DNA of 39,353 nt from NCBI GenBank assembly GCA_016935915.1, contig JAFGQB010000233.1, forward strand, positions 1 to 39,353, given 5' to 3'. The stretch is from Spirochaetota bacterium. Its GTDB lineage: Bacteria > Spirochaetota > GWE2-31-10 > JAFGQB01. Both the position numbers and the translations under genes were made by a program. The notes under the pieces were generated by a model that was not told the origin of the DNA, did no database searches, and worked only from the letters and a program-made list of their open reading frames with translations. Of the stretch, positions 17,416 to 25,912 are shown one piece after another (position 1 is the stretch's first letter; each line of letters opens with the position of its first letter).

Positions 17416-19970
17416 TTATTCCTTTTTTAAAAGCACTAATGCGATATCATCGGTTTGAATATTTTTAAACTCATACAGCTCTTCCACGATTTTAGCAATT
17501 ATAAAATCAGGCTCATTGCTTGAATAATTTTTAAGTAATTCTTTTAACTGATCCATCGATTTTTTTTTATCTTGGTCTTCTTTCATTAAGATCAAACCTT
17601 TAGTATACAAAAGAATTAAATCATTTTTGTTTAATTTAAAATTATCAACTGAAATAAAATCAAAAATATCCTCTCTTACACCAACGGCTGCTCCGAAAGT
17701 ATTAATTTCTTCCACTTCATTTTTATCTGCTCTAAATATTAATATTTTTTCATGAAGTCCTGAATGATAAAAGTCTCCATTTTTATTAAATTTTATATAG
17801 CAGGAAGTTAAGCTGTTATTTAATTTTAATCTGTCATTTATGCTATAATACAACACTTTATTGATTGTATTAAGCATATCATCAGGATTTATTTCAGGAT
17901 TATGCATTATAGTATTAATATTGCATGTCTGGATCATCATCAAGATCAAGCCTACAGTTACACCTTTACCTGTAACATCACCGATATTAATCCAATAACT
18001 ATCCTCATTTATATCAATAATATCATAGAAAGCACCTTTAATTTCTTCTGCAGGAATTAAAAAAGCATCAATCTTATATCCTGGAATATTAATTCTTTCC
18101 GGTAATATTGTTGTTTGTAATTTTTTTGCCAATTCCATCTCGCCCCATAAAGCTTTCATGGTTTCATTTAACTGATTGTTTTTTTCTTTAATATTTTCAT
18201 ACAGGTCAATTCTATTTTTTTGGGATTCCCTTAATTTATTAATTGTTATAATACTTTCAAGACAACTGCTTATCTGTCCTTTTAAAGAATGATAAAAAGT
18301 ACTGTTTGCAGATGTATGTTTATATATTATATAACCGATATTTCTGGTTTTAAAATAAAGTGACATAACCACTAAACTTAAGGATTCTTTCATTTTTAAA
18401 AGTTTTTCCGGAATATATTCTCCTTTTTTCATTTTAAAGACTCTGTTATTTCTATTGCTTTTTGAATCATAAGCGAAAACATTATTAATTTTTTTTAATA
18501 AATTTTTTTCATCTTCATAAATAAAAATGTAGCATCCCTCAATATTTAAATTCTGTAAACCATTGTTCAGTGTTTTTACAAGATCATTTATTTCAAGATT
18601 AGTTGTTACATACTGTCCCAAATCAAGCAGTTTGTAAGTTTTATTTTGATTATCTATTTTTTCTTTAATAAAATAATAATCAATAACAATCTGTATCGTT
18701 ATTCTCGATTGATGTATAATTTGCTGGAAATAAAGCATATCGTGACAATCTGAAATCTTTAATGAATTTATTAAATTATAAAATTTTGTAATTATACTTT
18801 CCCAGTTAAAAAAATCAAATCTAATATTTGAGTGAGAAATTAATAATTTCCTGAAATAATTAATAAAAATATCATTGTTTTTATTTTTAATATCTTCAAA
18901 AAATTTATCAATAAACTCTATTGATAATATTTGAGAAGTATCATCCGGGAAAAAATTTAAAAAAACTTCTTTTATCTCTGAAATAAAATATTCTCTGTTT
19001 GATAAAAAATCATTGATTATATTTTCTTTTCTGTTTTTTTCATTAAAATCATAATTTATTTCCGTATATGCTTTATTGACGCATCCGCATGATTCCCTAT
19101 AGTAAATTTTACTTGGAACTACCGTGATGTCATCGATTGTATTACCGTTTATTAATTCTATTAATTTTTCCACAGCAATTTTTCCTAAATTATGAAAATA
19201 GATATCAATTGAGGTTAAAGCGGGATTTACTGTTTTACAGTTTAAGTTATTATTAAAACCTACCAAAGCTATTTCTTGAGGAATTTTTATTCCTCTATTT
19301 TGCAGTTCTTTTAATGTAATAATAGCAATTTCATCACTGACACCTACTATTGCATCAATATCCTTTTTTGGTTTTAATTTCAACTCATCAATAAAATAAC
19401 TGACAGCTTTAATGCCTGTGTTTACGTTAAACAAACTCGGTTCTGTAATCAATTCTTCTTCTATGTTAATACCATTTTCAGATAATGCATCTTTATACGC
19501 TCTTAGCCTTTCTTCTGCATAATAATAATTTTCAGGTCCTCTGATAAATCCTATTTTTTTATAACCATGATCCTTTACCAAATGAGTAATCTGATTTTTC
19601 ATACTGTTATAATTATCAACCAATATTGAAGGATATCCGTCAATTATTATACTTAATGTAATAGTAGGAATAGGTTTATATGAATCATGAAATGCTTTTA
19701 ATTCATCTTTGCTTATATATGTGCCTATTGATGATGCCCAGGTAATTATACCATCTATATTTGTTTTATTTATGAATTTATATAATATATTGCTGTTGTA
19801 ATTAAAATCAACATTATCTCCAATTCTTTCTCCGTTTATGGTTATTAAATTAACATTTAATTCTTTTGCTCTGTCAGCTATACCGTTCCATAAACTTGTG
19901 GATGTTGGTTGAAACATTGAAGTTGTTAAAAATGCTATATTATATTTTTTTTTCTTTTTTTATCAGACAA
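17416..19970 (-). CDS. LacI-type ligand-binding domain fused to degenerate SpoIIE/PP2C domain; displaced start (probable frameshift in A9 run)
   Basis: A paralog of the following gene with the same layout: LacI-type fold, YRESCGC (273-279 counted from the ATG at 19917), GAF-like region, PP2C. The PP2C site is damaged: GGDFYD has become KGAFYD (627-632) and YTDG has become YTKG (771-774), while GDVTGKG (646-652) and D823/D824 remain. The ATG at 19917 has no SD and cuts off the first beta strand (YNIAFLTTS lies in frame upstream, after a stop). A TTG at 19968-19970 with GAGG at 19977-19980, placed 15 bases after the upstream stop, opens another frame reading LSDKKRKK. One extra A in the A9 run (19945-19953) would join the two. 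The stated 5' end is that TTG; without the shift the gene is 17416-19917. Confidence 0.8.
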
Positions 19971-19985
19971 AATTAACCTCAAATT

Positions 19986-21233
19986 TTATTCTTCTTTATA
20001 TCTGTTATTTATGGCTTTAAATTCATCAATACAATCAAAAAATATGTCTACAATTTCGGGATCAAATTTTTTTGCTCTCAGTTTCACTATTTCATTATAA
20101 ACATCATTTTCATTCCAAGCGTCTTTATATACTCTTTTTGATGAAAGTGCATCATATACATCAGCTATTGCAACAATTCTTCCGAATATCGGTATTTCTT
20201 CTCCTTTTTTAGGCTTTGCATTCCCATTATTATCCTTAATTAAAGGATCACCTGTTAAAAAATCAATATGCCCGGGATAACCTGTTCCATCCCAATTTTC
20301 ATGATGATTTAATACAACTATTTTAGCTATTTCATCAAAATTAGAATGCTGATCATAGAACAGTTTAGCGCCCATATATGTGTGTTTTTTCATAATTTCA
20401 TACTCGTCTGTATCCAGTTTGCCTGGTTTTTTTAATATGGTATCAGGTATGGCGATTTTCCCGACATCGTGCAGCATTGCCGCCATTCTAAGCATATCTC
20501 TGTTTTTTTCAATTTCTCTTTCATCAATGTTTCTTCTTCTTGCCCAGTGCTCATATATTTCCACTGCATAGCTTGCCACTCTGTTTACATGAGCTCCCGT
20601 TTCTTTAGGGTCCCTTAGTTCAGCCATCTGGATCATTCTCATAAGAAGAATTCTTGTCATCTGTGCTCTTTCGAGTACTAAACTGGCTGTATTAGCGAAA
20701 TGAATTATAAAAGGCTCATCATCTTTTGAAAATTCAATTATTTCACTGTTTTCATTTTTGGCATTAATGATCTGTAAAACTCCGCAAATTTCATTTACAT
20801 TTGTTTTTAAAGGAACAGTCAAAATGGATATGGTTTTATACCTTGAAACTTTATCAAAGTCGTCATTAAAATGATAAGGTGTGTTTTTTGGAATTTTATA
20901 AACATCAGGTATATTTAAAACTTTTCCCGTTTCGGCACAATAACCGCTCAAGGATTTTTTATTTATAGGTATTCTGAAAAAATTGTAAGGAAGTTTTTTG
21001 CCTTTAGGCAGCCTGTTTTGAAGAGTCTGGTTTTGTGTGTGTCTGAAAATAAGGTCATTGCCTTCCTTAATATAAATAGTGCCTGCATCGGCATTGACAA
21101 TTCTTCTTGCACTGATTAAAATTTTCTCAAGTAAAATATCAAAATCCTGTATGATATTTAACTCATTACTCAATTTAACGATTTCATTAAATCTTTCATT
21201 ATATTTTTTAAACAAATCACTGCTGTCATTCAT
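19986..21233 (-). CDS. GAF domain-HD-GYP c-di-GMP phosphodiesterase
   Basis: A 415-residue cytoplasmic protein. Residues 22-190 form a GAF domain (NADAGTIYIKEG, TVPLKTNVNEICGVLQIINA). Residues 205-405 form an HD-GYP domain with H255-D256 (MLHDVGKIAIPD), HHENWDGTGYP at 310-320 and IVAIADVYDALSSKRVYKDAW, so it should hydrolyse c-di-GMP. A short insertion (DPLIKDNNGNAKPKKGEE) follows GYP and is common in this subfamily. It is the first gene of an operon with two LacI-like/PP2C proteins, and its stop is 15 bases from the SD/TTG of the next gene. Upstream lies the inverted-repeat-rich divergent region. Confidence 0.9.
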   Translation of the reverse strand: MNDSSDLFKKYNERFNEIVKLSNELNIIQDFDILLEKILISARRIVNADAGTIYIKEGNDLIFRHTQNQTLQNRLPKGKKLPYNFFRIPINKKSLSGYCAETGKVLNIPDVYKIPKNTPYHFNDDFDKVSRYKTISILTVPLKTNVNEICGVLQIINAKNENSEIIEFSKDDEPFIIHFANTASLVLERAQMTRILLMRMIQMAELRDPKETGAHVNRVASYAVEIYEHWARRRNIDEREIEKNRDMLRMAAMLHDVGKIAIPDTILKKPGKLDTDEYEIMKKHTYMGAKLFYDQHSNFDEIAKIVVLNHHENWDGTGYPGHIDFLTGDPLIKDNNGNAKPKKGEEIPIFGRIVAIADVYDALSSKRVYKDAWNENDVYNEIVKLRAKKFDPEIVDIFFDCIDEFKAINNRYKEE

Positions 21234-21322
21234 AATTATTAACCTATTAATATTAAAATATCACAATTTTTAAAAAAATGTTTAAACATAGTAAAAGAAA
21301 ATCACAATTAATAGTATTATTT

Positions 21323-21470
21323 ATATGTTGAAAATTTTTCAGCATATCTACTTAAAAGTCATTGCCCATTATTTTATTTTTGGGCACAATAAGTCAACTC
21401 GTTATTAATCAAAGAGTTGGTCAATATAACTTTTAAGTTGCATACTGATAATTTAAACAATTATCAGTAT
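21323..21470 (+). ncRNA. Candidate structured RNA: three-way junction flanked by two hairpins
   Basis: Five stems occur in 148 bases. (a) 21323-21332 pairs with 21338-21347 (10 bp, one G-T). (b) A long-range stem ACTTAAAAGT (21350-21359) pairs perfectly with ACTTTTAAGT (21429-21438). It encloses (c) TGCCCA (21363-21368)/TGGGCA (21381-21386) and (d) CAACTC (21395-21400)/GAGTTG (21414-21419). (e) A 12-bp perfect hairpin ATACTGATAATT (21442-21453)/AATTATCAGTAT (21459-21470) has a TAAAC loop. Stems b-d form a closed three-way junction like that of several riboswitches, although I find no consensus of purine, TPP or c-di-GMP classes. It lies between divergent genes, 45 bases before the lipoprotein ATG at 21516, so a leader RNA of that gene is most likely. 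No U-run follows hairpin e, so it is not an intrinsic terminator. A DNA-level role such as operators or a MITE-like remnant is the alternative. Confidence 0.4.
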
Positions 21471-21515
21471 AATGATTTTCCAAACAATTTTAATTATAAA
21501 AAAAAAGAGGGAAAA

Positions 21516-22355
21516 ATGTCAAATCATATAAAATTTTATTTATTATTTTCTATATTAATATCCTGTAGAATAAGATCAAATTTTTATGATATTGAAGGAC
21601 CTGTTTTAGAATTTTATAAACTCAACAAAGAATCAATTTTTTTTCAATTTAATGAGCCAATTAAATATCTTAAATTAATGACTGATGAAGAGAAGTTTAT
21701 TTATAATGACTTTTATACGGCAAATTTACATATTCCATATGATTTTTTTTTAAATCTTAATAACACATCCATAAAAATGGTTTCAGTTGATACATTTGAC
21801 AATAAATCAGAAACAGAAATAGCTATGCCAATAATCAACAATAATCCTGCAAAATTAATAATTAAAGAAGCAAGAATAAAATATTCCTCAAAAAAAAGTC
21901 AGCAGCTGATAATTAAAGCAATAAAAGGCGGCAGTATTAATGGATTTAGATTAATGCTTTTTATTAAAAATAACAAAATAATAATACCGTTTTCCGATGA
22001 AAATTTATTGAAAAATCAAATTTTGGAGATAAATGTCGCAAGAGAAAAGAATATCCAAAATATTAATTATAATTTGAGTTTTAAAAAAAAGGAGAGGGTT
22101 TTAATATTTCAGTACAGATTGTCTCAAATATATTCATGTATAATGATATTGGACAATAAAGATGAAATTATTGACTATCTGATATATTATGATCTTAAAG
22201 AGCATGACAAGTCATATTATCTAAATAATAAATTTTTTAATAATTATAAAAATGAAATTTTAAAAAGGAATATAGAACCTGAAATCATAGATATTTCAGA
22301 GATAACATTGAAAAAAACTATTAAAAAATATAATAATAATTTTATTATTAATTAA
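21516..22355 (+). CDS. Putative lipoprotein of unknown function
   Basis: A 279-residue protein. I chose the ATG at 21516 because it follows an AAGAGGG SD and begins a lipoprotein signal, MSNHIKFYLLFSILISC, with lipobox L-I-S-C; the in-frame upstream start at 21417 lies inside the structured region and would bury the signal. The mature protein is rich in Asn, Lys and Ile. The segment from about residue 105 (KLIIKEARIKYSSKKSQQLIIKA, then GSINGFRL and IIPFSDENLLK) is faintly like the lamin-tail/LTD beta-sandwich lipoproteins found in spirochaetes; this is a weak resemblance. It is divergent from the HD-GYP operon, with a structured leader candidate upstream. Function not recognised. Confidence 0.7.
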   Translation: MSNHIKFYLLFSILISCRIRSNFYDIEGPVLEFYKLNKESIFFQFNEPIKYLKLMTDEEKFIYNDFYTANLHIPYDFFLNLNNTSIKMVSVDTFDNKSETEIAMPIINNNPAKLIIKEARIKYSSKKSQQLIIKAIKGGSINGFRLMLFIKNNKIIIPFSDENLLKNQILEINVAREKNIQNINYNLSFKKKERVLIFQYRLSQIYSCIMILDNKDEIIDYLIYYDLKEHDKSYYLNNKFFNNYKNEILKRNIEPEIIDISEITLKKTIKKYNNNFIIN

Positions 22356-22511
22356 GTTGATTTTTTATTTAATTAGACATATATTATAATTGATGATATT
22401 AATTGTTTAACCATTCATAAATTATTTCCAATGTTAATTAGATGATTTGTTGAATTTAGAGTAAAATAAAAATAAGGAAAAAAATATATATTTTATAAAA
22501 GGATTTGATAG

Positions 22512-23084
22512 ATGATCAAAGAATTAATTTTTAAAAACAGAAGTTATAGAAGATTTGATGAATCCCATGAAATTACTGAGGCTTTTTTAAAAGATATTAT
22601 AGAACTTGCCAGATTATCGGGCTCTGCTGCAAACAGACAGCCGTTAAAATACAAGATAGTAACAAAGGAAGAAGAACGGAATTTATTATTCAACAATATC
22701 AAATGGGCAGGTTATTTGACTGACTGGGATGGACCACAGGTAGGTGAACGTCCATCAGGTTATATAATAATTTTATATGACAGAAATATTGAGGCAAATA
22801 AGGAATTTTTATATTGCGACCTTGGTCTTGCATCTCAAAATATACTGCTTGGACTTGTAGAAAAAAATCTGGGCGGCTGTATGATAGGCTCCATTAATAA
22901 AGAAAATATAATAAATAAATTTAAAATTAGGAAGCAATATGAAATTCTTTTAATTATAGCTATAGGTAAGCCAAAGGAAACAATAATATTGGATGATGTT
23001 AAAAATGATGATATCAAATATTACAGGGATAAAAATGATTGTCATCATGTACCTAAGAGAAAATTATCAGATATTATAATTTAA
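22512..23084 (+). CDS. Nitroreductase family protein (FMN-dependent)
   Basis: A 190-residue protein of usual nitroreductase length. The N-terminal NRSYRRFDESHEI supplies the FMN-phosphate-binding Arg cluster; ARLSGSAANRQPLKYKIV is the conserved (S/N)xxNxQPW-like motif; DLGLASQNILLGLVEKNLGGCMIGSI is the C-terminal FMN-binding helix, with the typical GxG(C/S) region. It would be a cytoplasmic FMN homodimer that uses NAD(P)H to reduce nitro, quinone or similar substrates; the true substrate is unknown. An AAAAGGA SD lies upstream. A small histidine kinase gene follows 32 bases later on the same strand and may be co-transcribed. Confidence 0.88.
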   Translation: MIKELIFKNRSYRRFDESHEITEAFLKDIIELARLSGSAANRQPLKYKIVTKEEERNLLFNNIKWAGYLTDWDGPQVGERPSGYIIILYDRNIEANKEFLYCDLGLASQNILLGLVEKNLGGCMIGSINKENIINKFKIRKQYEILLIIAIGKPKETIILDDVKNDDIKYYRDKNDCHHVPKRKLSDIII

Positions 23085-23116
23085 TGAAATATAATGTAAT
23101 CTAAAAAGAGAGCAAA

Positions 23117-23851
23117 ATGAATAATAACAGCAAAGATATTATAATCAGACTGCAGAAAGAGATTAAACTTAGAGAATCTAAATTTGAAAAATATATCAAT
23201 GTAATCTCACATGATTTTAAAAGCCCTATTATTACAATTAAAGGATTTATTGAACTGTTAGAAAAAGACATTAAAAATAATAAAACGAATAATTTAGATG
23301 ATTATATTAAATTTATAAAAGAATCAGCTGATAAATTGTTATTTCAATTAAACGGTTTATTAAAACTTTCAAGATTTAAAAAAATAACAGGCAAAATTCA
23401 AAAAATTGACCTTAATATGGCCGTAAAAGAAACAATAAATTCTTTCAATATTTTAGAGAAAACAAACGGAGTTAAATTTGAAATAGTGAATAAACTCCCG
23501 GTCATCTATGCAAATAAAGACCTGATCTCAGAGTTGTTTCATATATTGATCGATAATTCTATAAAATTCATGGATAAACAGAGGGATCAACTGATAACCA
23601 TAGGATCTAAAAAAAAGCAAAATGAAGATTTAATTTATGTTAATGATAAAGGTATTGGTATTGACCCTAAATATTTTGAAAAAATTTTCAATGTATTTGA
23701 AAAAGTAGATAATAAAAATACAGATGCTGGTGTCGGATTGACAATCGCAAAAGAAATAATCGATTTTCATAACGGCAGGATTTGGGTAGAATCAGATGGA
23801 ATAGGTAAAGGTTCTACTTTTTATTTTACAATACCAAAATGCCATGAATAA
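23117..23851 (+). CDS. Soluble sensor histidine kinase lacking a sensor domain
   Basis: A 244-residue protein. A short N-terminal helix leads into the dimerisation/phosphoacceptor HisKA domain with the H-box VISHDFKSPIITIKGF (His near residue 32). The HATPase_c domain follows: N-box ELFHILIDNSIKFM, G1 box VNDKGIGIDPKYFEKIF, G2 box AGVGLTIAKEIIDFHNG and GKGSTFYFTIP. There is no membrane segment, PAS or GAF domain, and no response regulator gene is adjacent, so it is an orphan kinase. It could take its input from a partner protein. AGAGAG before the ATG is an acceptable SD. Confidence 0.88.
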   Translation: MNNNSKDIIIRLQKEIKLRESKFEKYINVISHDFKSPIITIKGFIELLEKDIKNNKTNNLDDYIKFIKESADKLLFQLNGLLKLSRFKKITGKIQKIDLNMAVKETINSFNILEKTNGVKFEIVNKLPVIYANKDLISELFHILIDNSIKFMDKQRDQLITIGSKKKQNEDLIYVNDKGIGIDPKYFEKIFNVFEKVDNKNTDAGVGLTIAKEIIDFHNGRIWVESDGIGKGSTFYFTIPKCHE

Positions 23852-23868
23852 TTCTACTTAAAATTGTT

Positions 23869-24090
23869 TTAATACAATCTCAAAATTACTATGATTTTAT
23901 CCTTTTTAAGATTTTTATGTACTCCCATAATCCAGTCTTTGTACTTTTCATAATAGAAGCAGGACTTCTGTCCGTCATGGATTTCCAGATAAGAATGTTC
24001 CTAAACGCATTCATCGAATTTAATTATCTTTTTTATAGATTGATTATCGAGGCAGCAGTCATAATAGATCCATTCATTACAATTATAGCT
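23869..24090 (-). pseudogene. Decayed Cys/Tyr-rich gene fragment, unknown family
   Basis: This lies in the 387-base gap between two genes. One minus-strand frame reads SYNCNEWIYYDCCLDNQSI, then IIKFDECV, a TAG stop at 24001-24003, and continues EHSYLEIHDGQKSCFYYEKY and KDWIMGVHKNLKKDKI to a stop at 23869-23871. The composition (Cys, Trp, His, acidic patches) looks like a small conserved protein rather than random frame, but with an internal stop and no clear start. A frame change near 24091 may link it to FKDKFK upstream. I do not recognise the family. The plus-strand frame at 23917-24117 is its hydrophobic shadow. Confidence 0.45.
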
Positions 24091-24238
24091 TTAAACTTGT
24101 CTTTGAAAGTGATTTAAATGTTTTTTGTTATATCTTGATAATGTTTGAGTATATGCATGTAAATATTATTCTTCCATATCTTCTCTTTTTTTGGCGCATA
24201 AGATTATCGCTTTTCCCATGAACTCTATTTTATTAATA

Positions 24239-25708
24239 TTAATTGGATTTATTTTTTTTATTGAACAGGAATCTTTTTATAAATAATACGCCGAAAATTT
24301 TTGCAATTAATCTTTTGATTAAATATAATTTCCATACAGGCTGGTCAGGGAAAAATTTTGTAAATAAATATCTGAAAAAAAGAGGCAGCTTTGTTCTTTC
24401 ATGGAAAAGCAGAATATTATGCTGTTTAAAAAATTCAATTTTTGTTAAAAAATTTATTTTATCCAAACTAATATTGTTTGGATTATATGAAAAAGGCTTA
24501 AAAAAGTTGTCATCCGTACAGCCGGGATTTTTCTTTTTTAAATCATTCGCAATAGGTGCTCCGTTATAGACTCTTATTCCGACTCCTATATTTATTAAAT
24601 CCCAGGGTGAAGCTATCTTTTTTACATTTTTAAATGTTTCAAAAAGAGTTTGCTCTGTTTCTCCGGGAGCTCCCAGAAGGAGAAACCATTGAACAGGGAT
24701 CCTCTTCCTATGCAAAATACCGGCTGTTCTAAAAATATTATCTACTTTAAAGTTTTTACCCAAAGTTTTCAAGGTTGTATCGGAACAGCTTTCAAGAGCA
24801 ACACTGATACTCACAAAACCTGATTTTTTCAATAAATCGGCAAACTCTTCGTCTATAGCGCCTGGATTTATACCAAGAGTGGATAACTTCAACTTAAGCT
24901 TTTTCCTTATTATGATTTTTAAAATATTCTTTGCATGATCCAAAGGTATGTTAAAAGTACTGTCAACAAATTCAATTTTATTAATTCCTGTAATCGATAC
25001 AAGTTTTTCTAATTCATTCACAATATTTTCAGGATCCTTCAGCCTATATTCATTACCTTCTATTCGGTTATAGGTGCAATAAGTGCATTTTAAAGCACAA
25101 CCTCTTTTTGTCTGTATAAGCAAAGGTGATTTATATAATTTGTAAGGAGTTAGATCAAAATATTTTTGAGGATTACTAAAAGGAATACAATTTAAATCTT
25201 TTACGAATTTCGGAGCATTATCGGTAATAATTTTATTATTTTTTCTGATAACCAGACCCCCGGTCTTTGATAAACTTCTATTTGAATTAATATTATCTAG
25301 AAATTCTAAAAATGCTTCTTCTCCATCTCCTTTGATGGCATATCCAAGATCAAAGAAATTCAATATTTCTTCGGCATTAATGCCGATTGAAGGACCGCCT
25401 AAAACTATAGTTCCTTGATATATTTTTTTTAAAGGATTTATTATTTTATCTCTTACATCGTTTAAAAAAAAATTCAAATTATAACCGGATGCATCATCAA
25501 TATTTCTTATGCCTAGTCCGACAACATCAGGCTTGAAACTTTCAATTACATTAGAAATTTCTTTTTCTGGTTTTAATGAAAAACACAGATCAAGAAATTT
25601 AACTTGATGTCCTGCTTTCTCTGTTGCTGCTGCAACAAAGCACATGCCAATGGGAATAACCGGAACCGGTTGTTTAAATCTGTTGGTATTGATAAGTAAA
25701 ACTCTCAT
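24239..25708 (-). CDS. BchE-like radical SAM protein with N-terminal B12-binding-like domain
   Basis: A 489-residue protein counted from the ATG at 25708; a TTG nine bases upstream is the only longer option. Residues 1-140 are a B12-binding-like Rossmann domain (VVGLGIRNID, TIVLGGPSIGINAEEIL) without DxHxxG. The radical SAM motif is C204-A-L-K-C208-T-Y-C211, followed by IEFVDSTFNIPLDHAK and SISVALESCSDTTLKTLGK. The C-terminus ends with hydrophobic and basic segments that could associate with the membrane. Family members carry out varied cyclisation, methylation or tailoring reactions; the substrate is unknown. It is monocistronic, with a terminator-like hairpin (25803-25829) about 100 bases ahead of its start. 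Confidence 0.85.
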   Translation of the reverse strand: MRVLLINTNRFKQPVPVIPIGMCFVAAATEKAGHQVKFLDLCFSLKPEKEISNVIESFKPDVVGLGIRNIDDASGYNLNFFLNDVRDKIINPLKKIYQGTIVLGGPSIGINAEEILNFFDLGYAIKGDGEEAFLEFLDNINSNRSLSKTGGLVIRKNNKIITDNAPKFVKDLNCIPFSNPQKYFDLTPYKLYKSPLLIQTKRGCALKCTYCTYNRIEGNEYRLKDPENIVNELEKLVSITGINKIEFVDSTFNIPLDHAKNILKIIIRKKLKLKLSTLGINPGAIDEEFADLLKKSGFVSISVALESCSDTTLKTLGKNFKVDNIFRTAGILHRKRIPVQWFLLLGAPGETEQTLFETFKNVKKIASPWDLINIGVGIRVYNGAPIANDLKKKNPGCTDDNFFKPFSYNPNNISLDKINFLTKIEFFKQHNILLFHERTKLPLFFRYLFTKFFPDQPVWKLYLIKRLIAKIFGVLFIKRFLFNKKNKSN

Positions 25709-25802
25709 AATTATCAAATAAAATTATTTTTTTAACTTTTTAACAAAAAAAAAACAAATTAACAATGTAAATTATGCTGATTATAATAATTTTTATTTAA
25801 TA

Positions 25803-25829
25803 AGCAAGGAACCGTGCCTGTTCCTTGCT
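25803..25829 (-). terminator. Hairpin terminator downstream of perR-rbr
   Basis: AGCAAGGAAC and GTTCCTTGCT pair perfectly over 10 bp around a seven-base loop. On the minus strand it lies about 85 bases past the rubrerythrin stop and is followed by an AT-rich TTATTAAATAAAAATT tail, so it probably ends the perR-rbr transcript. The plus-strand tail ATTTTAATT is weaker. Confidence 0.65.
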
Positions 25830-25912
25830 ATTTTAATTAAAATATTTTCTTCTTTAGTTGTTTATGATTTTAGATTATTGTAAAATTGAAGTTAAGTTAA
25901 TATATAATGAAT

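Noticed and set aside
21350-21438. Known riboswitch class (purine, TPP, c-di-GMP GEMM) or hammerhead ribozyme at the three-way junction
   Set aside because: The junction and loop sequences lack the conserved cores; CTGATAA near 21445 is not the hammerhead CTGATGA and lies inside a perfect hairpin.
23917-24117. Plus-strand 66-codon hydrophobic frame
   Set aside because: It is the antisense shadow of the Cys-rich minus-strand relic, has no SD, and its composition is that of reversed coding sequence.
24243-24569. 108-codon plus-strand frame
   Set aside because: Lies wholly antisense to the C-terminal part of the BchE-like radical SAM gene.
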